Assembly: GCA_964386865.1 (NCBI GenBank)
Contig: CAYLUN010000145.1
Span: 1-10,484, forward strand
Length of the DNA stretch: 10,484 nucleotides
Direction: 5' to 3'
Origin: CAYLUN01 sp964386865
GTDB taxonomy: Bacteria > Verrucomicrobiota > Kiritimatiellia > RFP12 > UBA1067
Below the pieces are notes generated by a model, which saw only the letters and a list, made by a program, of their open reading frames with translations, had not been told where the DNA came from and ran no database searches. This document shows positions 6,022 to 10,484 of the stretch, piece after piece. A program made the translations under genes and the position numbers. The stretch's first letter is position 1; each line of letters opens with the position of its first letter.

Positions 6022-7260
6022 ATGTTTAAGGAGAGATCGATAACCAAGCGGCTTCAAGAGGCGGTCAGGACATTTCGCGTGGTCGTCGTGGGAGGTGCCC
6101 GGCAGACGGGAAAGACGACGCTCCTCAAGCACCAGTTTCCGGAGTGGGATTTCGTCACGTTCGATCCTGTGACGGACATCGAGAACGCGCGGGCCGACCC
6201 CGACTTTTTTCTGGACAACCATCCTGCCCCGCTCATCTTGGACGAGGTACAATACGCGACCGAAGTTGTGGCCGCGCTCAAACGCAGGGTGGACCGCTCG
6301 GGTGACCGTCCCGGCCAGTACATCCTGACTGGGTCACAGCAATGGCAGGTGATGCGCGTCCTGTCGGAAAGCCTTGCGGGCCGTGCGGTTTTCATCGATC
6401 TCTACGGGTTAAACGTGCCCGAGTTGGCGGACGCGCCGGACGCGCTCTGGCTGCCGCGCTGGCTGGCCGATCACGGGCGGATGATGGAAGGCGCGGGCGG
6501 GCGGCGGGCGGCAGAACCCCTTTATCGGTGGCTCTGGCGCGGCTCGCTGCCGGGGACGCTGCCCGTGGGGGACGCTTGGGTTCCGGCGTTCTGGGAAGCC
6601 TACCAGCGCACGTATATTGAGCGCGATGCGCGAACCATGGCGGAACTGAGCGACTGGCAGCAATTCGGGCTTTTTCTCCGGCTGGCTGGTGCGCTCTCCG
6701 CGCAGGAGGTCAACGCGAGCCAGTTCGGCCGTGAGATCGGCCTGACGCCGCGCACCGCAAGGAAGTGGCTGGACATCTTGTCCGGAACGTATCAGTGGCG
6801 CGAGGTTCCCGCTTGGCAGGGCAACGCCGTCAAACGCGTGTCCGGCAAGCCGAAGGGCTATCTCAGCGACACAGGGCTGCTCTGCCACGGGCAGCGCATC
6901 TCCTCGCCGGAGGCGCTGGGCGGGCATCCTCTGCTCGGGGCTCTGTTCGAGACGGCTGTCGTCAACGACATTCACCGGCAGGCGTCGGTTCTCCCGTTCG
7001 AGCCCGGCTTCTGGCACTGGCGCTCTGCGGGCGGCGCGGAGGTCGACCTGCTGCTGGAGCGCGACGGCTGCCTTTATCCGATCGAAGTGCGTCTGACCAG
7101 CAACCCGCGGCCCCGCGACACGAGCGGGATCAACGCCTTCCGCGCGGCCTATCCCGGCCAGCGGATCGCGCCGGGGCTCGTCGTCTGTGCGGCGGATTGC
7201 CCCCGGCGGATCACGGAACAGGCCTTCGCGGTGCCGTGGGACTGGTTGCCCGCCACCTGA
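6022..7260 (+). CDS. AAA_14 / DUF4143 family ATPase
   Basis: The 412-residue protein belongs to a widespread, poorly understood prokaryotic family that joins a P-loop ATPase to a C-terminal DUF4143 domain with a nuclease-like fold. Walker A is 'GARQTGKTT' (25-33, Lys31), Walker B 'LILDEVQ' (71-77, Asp74-Glu75), and a sensor-like 'LTGSQQ' lies at 102-107. A middle helical part includes 'TPRTARKWLDIL', a winged-helix-like segment. The DUF4143 end has 'AEVDLLL...YPIEVR' (Asp342, Glu355, Arg357). Relatives usually have IEVK there, so the PD-(D/E)XK-like lysine is replaced by arginine. Length is normal for the family. The start ATG is supported by family-typical N-terminal spacing before Walker A. 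It runs divergently from jetC and occupies the place where jetA/jetB might be expected, but nothing in the sequence ties it to that system. Function is unknown; many copies occur as single accessory genes. Confidence 0.9.
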   Translation: MFKERSITKRLQEAVRTFRVVVVGGARQTGKTTLLKHQFPEWDFVTFDPVTDIENARADPDFFLDNHPAPLILDEVQYATEVVAALKRRVDRSGDRPGQYILTGSQQWQVMRVLSESLAGRAVFIDLYGLNVPELADAPDALWLPRWLADHGRMMEGAGGRRAAEPLYRWLWRGSLPGTLPVGDAWVPAFWEAYQRTYIERDARTMAELSDWQQFGLFLRLAGALSAQEVNASQFGREIGLTPRTARKWLDILSGTYQWREVPAWQGNAVKRVSGKPKGYLSDTGLLCHGQRISSPEALGGHPLLGALFETAVVNDIHRQASVLPFEPGFWHWRSAGGAEVDLLLERDGCLYPIEVRLTSNPRPRDTSGINAFRAAYPGQRIAPGLVVCAADCPRRITEQAFAVPWDWLPAT

Positions 7261-7471
7261 AGCAGCGGGTGCAGCTCAGGAAGCCGATCACTGAAGCCAG
7301 GCGTTTCAGCTCCTCAATCTTAACGCCTAGAACTCTGCTTTGACGGGATTCGGTTTCCACAAAATTGAATCGCTCCGCTCCGCGTTTACACCTTCCGTGG
7401 GTAAGGGTTTTCGTGTATTGTATCCGCTACCGTTTCCTGTGGTTTATTCCGAACGACGAAAGGGGCTTTGC

Positions 7472-8359
7472 ATGCTCAACATCCCTGTGCTGACCGTCCG
7501 CGGGCGCTCGCTCGCCGAAACCTTTGAGAACGCGCTGGTCGCCCTCTACCGCGACGGCGTGCGGCTGGGCACGCAGTACGACAAGCCGGGCGACCCGCTC
7601 AGCATCGATGCGACCATGAACATGACGGTCGAGGACCCGCTCGCGGACCCGATGATCCACAAGGCGTTCCCGGGGGGCATCGCGGACCTGCGCGAGTACG
7701 TCTACGAGCTGGAGGGCCGCAAGGACAGCTGGGTCAAAGCGATCAACGACCCGGGGGACACGCGCTGGGAGTACACCTACCACGGGCGCCTGCAGAACTA
7801 CGGGCAGTGGAAAGAGAACCGCGACGGCCAGTCGGTCTTCGCCGGGCCGTTTCAGGTGGATCAGGTCGAGTACGTGGTCAGCAAGCTTTGCGCCCAGCCG
7901 TTCACGCGGCAGGCGCAGATGATCACCTGGATGCCGAGCCTCGACCTGGCCTGCTACGACCCGCCGTGCCTGCAGTCCATCTGGTACCGCATTCTGGTGG
8001 ACGCGCAGGGCGTGCAGTGGCTCAACGTCAACGTCCGCTTCCGCAGCAACGACGCCTGGGGCGCGAACTTCATGAACATGTTCGGCTTCACGATGTTCAA
8101 CAAGGAGAACATCGCCGACGAGGTCGCGCGGCGCACCGGCAAGGCGGTCCGGCTCGGCCGCATGAACTGGCAGGCCGACTCGTTCCACATCTACGGCAAG
8201 GACATTGAGCAGGCGGAGCAGCGGCTGTTCAACCGGCTGGCGACCACGGCGTTCGAGGACCGCGTGTACCGCTTCGATGACCCGATGATCCAGGAGATGT
8301 ACCACGAAGAGGAGGCCGCGATACTGGCCAAGATCGCGGAGATGAACAAGCGGATGTGA
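7472..8359 (+). CDS. Thymidylate synthase superfamily protein, divergent ThyA-like
   Basis: The 295-residue protein shows the thymidylate synthase / dCMP-hydroxymethylase pattern. That fold transfers a one-carbon unit from a folate to C5 of a pyrimidine nucleotide. 'YGQW' (110-113) corresponds to the YGxQW motif. 'DLACYDPPCLQS' carries the presumed catalytic Cys166. 'RFRSNDAWGANFMN' (190-202) corresponds to the phosphate- and base-binding RSxD motif (Arg191, Ser192, Asp194), and 'FHIYGKD' (238-244) to the HxYxNH motif (His239, Tyr241). Departures from E. coli ThyA are PCL instead of PCH, one residue fewer or shifted around the Asn177 position, and GKD instead of SNH. The product may therefore not be plain dTMP. 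Start: the ATG at 7472 has AAAGGGG 6 nt upstream (7459-7465); an in-frame TTG at 7340 would add 44 residues with no family resemblance. Whether this is the cell's main dTMP synthase cannot be judged here. Confidence 0.8.
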   Translation: MLNIPVLTVRGRSLAETFENALVALYRDGVRLGTQYDKPGDPLSIDATMNMTVEDPLADPMIHKAFPGGIADLREYVYELEGRKDSWVKAINDPGDTRWEYTYHGRLQNYGQWKENRDGQSVFAGPFQVDQVEYVVSKLCAQPFTRQAQMITWMPSLDLACYDPPCLQSIWYRILVDAQGVQWLNVNVRFRSNDAWGANFMNMFGFTMFNKENIADEVARRTGKAVRLGRMNWQADSFHIYGKDIEQAEQRLFNRLATTAFEDRVYRFDDPMIQEMYHEEEAAILAKIAEMNKRM

Positions 8360-8378
8360 CAAGGAATGCTGACGGTGT

Positions 8379-8397
8379 TTAGGCTGTAGGCTGTTAG
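8379..8397 (+). repeat. 19-bp dispersed repeat, copy 2
   Basis: This is an exact copy of the 19-mer at 5743-5761, here between the stop of the thymidylate-synthase-like gene and the start of the propeller gene, 36 bp ahead of the GTG at 8434. Both copies have the same strand orientation in the window, but their neighbouring genes run in opposite directions, so a shared promoter or operator role is not obvious. Confidence 0.7.
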
Positions 8398-8420
8398 GAC
8401 TGTGACTTCTTGAAACAAAA

Positions 8421-8436
8421 GAGAGGCGCGATTGTG
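8421..8436 (+). promoter_or_regulatory. ribosome-binding site selecting a GTG start for the propeller gene
   Basis: GAGAGG (8421-8426) lies 7 nt before GTG (8434-8436). The other in-frame candidates are less good: TTG at 8410 has no purine run before it, and ATG at 8446 has its purine run too close. The GTG start also gives a compact signal peptide. Confidence 0.6.
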
Positions 8437-9723
8437 AGAAGAGCGATGTGGTTGCTTGTGGGGGCGGCGCTGGCGGGCGCGGCGTGGGCGCAGGTGGGCG
8501 AGTGGCCGGACGTCGCGCCGAAGGCCGGCTGGGACAACCTGCCGCCTGCCGCAATCGACGCGAAGGAGTGGCCGCGCTGGCGCGGGCCGACCCTCGACGG
8601 CATCGCGCCTGCCGGTCAGCGGCCGCCGGCCGCGTGGGGCGCGGGCTCGAACGTGCTGTGGCAGGTGCGCCTGCCGGGCGTGGGGCACTCGACGCCGTGC
8701 GTCGTGGGCGACCGCCTCTACGTCACGTCCGGCGACCAGAAACAGGGCGCGGTGTGGCTTTTCGCGCTGGCGCGGGCCACGGGCAAGACCGTTTGGCAGA
8801 CGGAAATCTACAAAGGGCCGGTCGCGAAGTTGCACGTGGACAACTCGCTGGCCTCGGCCACGCCCGCCTGCGACGGCGAGCGGCTGTTCGTGCCATATCA
8901 GACGGACAAGGCGGTGGGGCTGGCGGCGGTCGGGCTGGACGGCAAGGTGCTGTGGAGCAAGCTCGTGGCGCCCTTCACCTCGATCCAGGGCTACTCGGCG
9001 TCGCCGGCCTTCTACAAGTCGGCGGTGATCATGCCGGTCGAGGGCGGGCTCGGCAGCCGGCTTGTGGCGGTGCACCGCGCGACGGGCGAGGTGGTGTGGC
9101 GCGCGACGCTGCGCGCGGTGAAGGAGAGCTACGCGTCGGCGCTGGTGGCGCGCGTGGCGGGCCGCGACCAGGTGCTGCTGATCGGCGGCGAGAGCACGCG
9201 CGGCTACGACCCTGAGAGCGGCCAGCTGCTGTGGGAGTGCGAAGGCCCCTCGACGTTCTGCGGGGCGACGCCGGTGGTGAGCGGTGACGTCATGTACGCG
9301 ACGGCGGGCTGGCCGAAGCGGGCGCTGCTGGCGATCCGCGCGGACGGCGCGGGCGATGTGACCAAGAGCCACGTCGTGTGGTCGAGCGACGCCAAGGCGG
9401 GCTACATCCCGTCGCCGCTGCTGCACGAGGGGCTGCTCTACGCGGTCAACGACCAGGGGCTGATGCGGTGCTACGACGCGGCGGACGGGCGTGTGCTGTG
9501 GGAGCGTGACTTCAAGGCCCCGTTCTACTCCTCGCCGCTGCTGGCGGGCGGCAAGCTCTACGCGTTTGACCGGAAGGGCAAAGGCTATATTCTGGACGCG
9601 GGCCGGGCTCTGGGCGCGGTGGCGGTCAACGAGCTGCCCTCCGGCGTCTTCGCGACGCCGGTGATTCTGGCCGGGCGCCTGTACCTGCGCACGCTCGGCG
9701 ACCTGTACTGCATCGGCGAGTGA
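8434..9723 (+). CDS. Secreted PQQ-like beta-propeller repeat protein
   Basis: From the GTG start the protein has 429 residues. A signal peptide is clear: two arginines, a hydrophobic core 'AMWLLVGAALAGA', and an AWA site with likely cleavage before Gln20. It is probably exported to the periplasm or cell surface. 'EWPRWRGPTLDG' (about 45-56) is the entry motif seen in the many PQQ-type propellers of Planctomycetota and Verrucomicrobiota. Blade strands end in repeated GxxxW signatures (GKTVW, GKVLW, GEVVW, GQLLW, GRVLW, plus SNVLW and SHVVW), consistent with about seven blades. No heme site or obvious catalytic residues were recognised, so it is more likely a scaffold or assembly-type propeller (BamB-like fold) than a proven quinoprotein dehydrogenase. 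It sits 74 bp after the thymidylate-synthase-like gene and is joined to the small exported protein that follows. Substrate and partner are unknown. Confidence 0.88.
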   Translation: MRRAMWLLVGAALAGAAWAQVGEWPDVAPKAGWDNLPPAAIDAKEWPRWRGPTLDGIAPAGQRPPAAWGAGSNVLWQVRLPGVGHSTPCVVGDRLYVTSGDQKQGAVWLFALARATGKTVWQTEIYKGPVAKLHVDNSLASATPACDGERLFVPYQTDKAVGLAAVGLDGKVLWSKLVAPFTSIQGYSASPAFYKSAVIMPVEGGLGSRLVAVHRATGEVVWRATLRAVKESYASALVARVAGRDQVLLIGGESTRGYDPESGQLLWECEGPSTFCGATPVVSGDVMYATAGWPKRALLAIRADGAGDVTKSHVVWSSDAKAGYIPSPLLHEGLLYAVNDQGLMRCYDAADGRVLWERDFKAPFYSSPLLAGGKLYAFDRKGKGYILDAGRALGAVAVNELPSGVFATPVILAGRLYLRTLGDLYCIGE

Positions 9724-9755
9724 AGGCACAAAAGACGACGGGACGGGCGAAACGG

Positions 9756-10109
9756 ATGAGACAGGCGCTCGCAGTTCTGGTTGCGGCTTGGCTGGCGCTG
9801 CCGGCGGGGGCGACGGACCCCGGGACGGCGATCGAGGCTGCCGTGATGGCCAAGGGCTGCTTGCCGGGGCTCGCGCGCGCGGCCAAGGGCCTTTACGAGG
9901 TCCCCTGCCAAGCGGTGCAGTGCCTGCGGTTCCCGCTGGGCTTGACCGAAGTGGTGCTCTCGCCCTTTCCGGGCATCGGCTTCATGGAGGGCATCGACGA
10001 CACGGTCAAAGGTGTCGTCGCGCCCTTTAAGTTCTGCAAGGCGGTGATCGAGCTGCCGAGCGAGTTTTTTGGCGGCCTCGGCGACGCGGTGACGGGACTG
10101 GCGGATTAA
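9756..10109 (+). CDS. Small exported protein with four cysteines, function unknown
   Basis: From the ATG at 9756 this is a 117-residue protein with a signal peptide ('MRQALAVLVAAWLALPAGA') cut after about residue 19. The mature part has 98 residues and four cysteines (residues 35, 51, 56, 94), in 'GCLPG', 'VPCQAVQC' and 'KFCK', which could form two disulfides. Glycine- and proline-rich stretches ('SPFPGIGFMEGIDD') alternate with short amphipathic helices. An in-frame GTG at 9720 overlaps the propeller stop as GTGA and would add 12 residues; it has no Shine-Dalgarno motif but would allow coupled translation, so the start is uncertain. The shape vaguely recalls small exosortase-associated proteins (TIGR04073) of Lentisphaerota and Verrucomicrobiota ('GLYEVP' followed by a 'PFP' segment), but I cannot confirm membership. 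Context suggests co-expression and co-export with the propeller protein. Confidence 0.75.
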   Translation: MRQALAVLVAAWLALPAGATDPGTAIEAAVMAKGCLPGLARAAKGLYEVPCQAVQCLRFPLGLTEVVLSPFPGIGFMEGIDDTVKGVVAPFKFCKAVIELPSEFFGGLGDAVTGLAD

Positions 10110-10126
10110 TGGCCGCCTTTCCGGGG

Positions 10127-10156
10127 TTGACAAACAGGCGCCGGGGCAACGACAAT
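10127..10156 (+). promoter_or_regulatory. sigma70-like promoter of the hexokinase gene
   Basis: A perfect TTGACA (10127-10132) is followed after 18 nt by GACAAT (10151-10156, four of six matches to TATAAT). The predicted start near 10163 gives a leader of about 27 nt containing the ribosome site. This suggests that hexokinase is transcribed separately from the propeller and small-protein pair. Confidence 0.5.
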
Positions 10157-10176
10157 AACCGTCCATTCACATTATG

Positions 10177-10183
10177 AGGGAGG
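10177..10183 (+). promoter_or_regulatory. strong ribosome-binding site of the hexokinase gene
   Basis: AGGGAGG lies 6 nt before the ATG at 10190, close to the ideal anti-Shine-Dalgarno pairing and spacing, and fixes the start. Confidence 0.75.
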
Positions 10184-10189
10184 GAGACG

Positions 10190-10484
10190 ATGAGCGACCG
10201 CATAGAGACGTTTCTGAAGCAGAACGGGCTAGACGTTGACGGGATCGACCGCGAGGGCCTGCTGAAGACCTTCGAGGAGGAAATGGCGGCCGGGCTGGCG
10301 GGAAAACCGTCGTCGCTGATGATGATCCCGTCGTTCATCTCCATCGACAAGCCGGTCAAGACCAACACGCCGGTGTTGGTGCTGGACGCGGGCGGGACGA
10401 ATCTGCGGGCGGCGGTCGTGAAGATCGATGCGCAGGGCAAGACCGAGATCGGCGCGTTCTCCAAGCGGCCGATGCCGGGCACGC
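10190..10484 (+). CDS. Hexokinase, eukaryotic-type (hexokinase_1), N-terminal part (runs off the window)
   Basis: Hexokinase phosphorylates glucose and related hexoses with ATP at the entry to glycolysis, in the cytoplasm. The 98 visible residues hold two landmarks of the family in order. 'SLMMIPSFIS' (42-51) matches the 'MLPTY' region that precedes the nucleotide fold. 'LVLDAGGTNLRAAVV' (63-77) is the phosphate-1 loop of the sugar-kinase fold (Asp66, Gly68, Gly69, Thr70, Asn71, Arg73). This arrangement is that of the large hexokinase_1/hexokinase_2 family rather than of the short bacterial glucokinase or ROK families, whose loop lies at the extreme N-terminus. Full-length members are roughly 420-480 residues, so most of the gene, including the sugar-binding and catalytic aspartate, is outside. 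It has its own promoter and ribosome site. Confidence 0.88.
   Translation, partial: MSDRIETFLKQNGLDVDGIDREGLLKTFEEEMAAGLAGKPSSLMMIPSFISIDKPVKTNTPVLVLDAGGTNLRAAVVKIDAQGKTEIGAFSKRPMPGT

Noticed and set aside
7299..7328. Inverted repeat AGGCGTT/AACGCCT after the DUF4143 gene as a terminator
   Set aside because: The 7-bp stem has a 16-nt loop and no following T run, so I do not call it. The rest of the 7261-7471 spacer shows only the ribosome site of the next gene.
7427..8554. Open frame of 375 codons on the minus strand opposite the thymidylate-synthase-like gene
   Set aside because: Composition is shadow-like, and it overlaps a plus-strand gene with recognised motifs.
8191..9729. Open frame of 512 codons on the minus strand opposite the propeller gene
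   Set aside because: Its translation is Arg/His/Pro/Ala-rich without motifs, and the plus strand encodes a clear secreted propeller; it is a GC-bias shadow.
10027..10482. Minus-strand frame of 151 codons opposite the small exported protein and hexokinase
   Set aside because: It covers a promoter, a ribosome site and two plus-strand genes with better support.

Overview
The window is GC-rich bacterial DNA with seven or eight tightly packed genes. The mix of genes suggests a member of the PVC group (Planctomycetota / Verrucomicrobiota / Kiritimatiellota / Lentisphaerota). Pointers are an exported PQQ-type beta-propeller protein with a 'WPRWRGP' entry motif, a hexokinase of the eukaryotic (hexokinase_1) type, and high GC with Shine-Dalgarno-led genes. 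This placement is inference; no rRNA or marker gene is present.

Layout, left to right. Positions 1-752 (minus) hold the first 250 codons of NADP-type isocitrate dehydrogenase, with a good sigma70-like promoter at 823-852. Between it and the next gene lies a 129-bp element (871-999) with perfect 17-bp terminal inverted repeats and a 9-bp direct duplication of the flank. It looks like a miniature non-autonomous transposable element sitting just upstream of the icd promoter. Positions 1022-5725 (minus) hold a two-gene unit: an SMC/MukB-like ATPase (JetC type, 1151 aa) followed by a JetD-type TOPRIM nuclease (412 aa), 9 nt apart with the jetD ribosome site overlapping the jetC stop. These are the motor and nuclease of a Wadjet-type plasmid-defence system, but the kleisin (JetA) and KITE (JetB) genes normally beside them are absent.

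A 296-bp divergent spacer separates jetC from a plus-strand AAA_14/DUF4143 ATPase (6022-7260). Then come a divergent thymidylate-synthase-superfamily enzyme (7472-8359), a secreted PQQ-like propeller protein (8434-9723), a small exported four-cysteine protein (9756-10109, possibly starting at 9720 and overlapping its neighbour), and the first 98 codons of a hexokinase (from 10190) with its own promoter and strong ribosome site. A 19-bp sequence occurs identically upstream of jetC and upstream of the propeller gene.

Functional picture: the outer genes (icd, thymidylate-synthase-like, hexokinase) are housekeeping or central metabolism. The centre (1022-7260) is an accessory block combining the reduced Wadjet-like pair and the DUF4143 ATPase. 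The best lead for something undescribed is that JetC-JetD pair without JetA/JetB; the miniature element is the clearest unexplained DNA-level structure.
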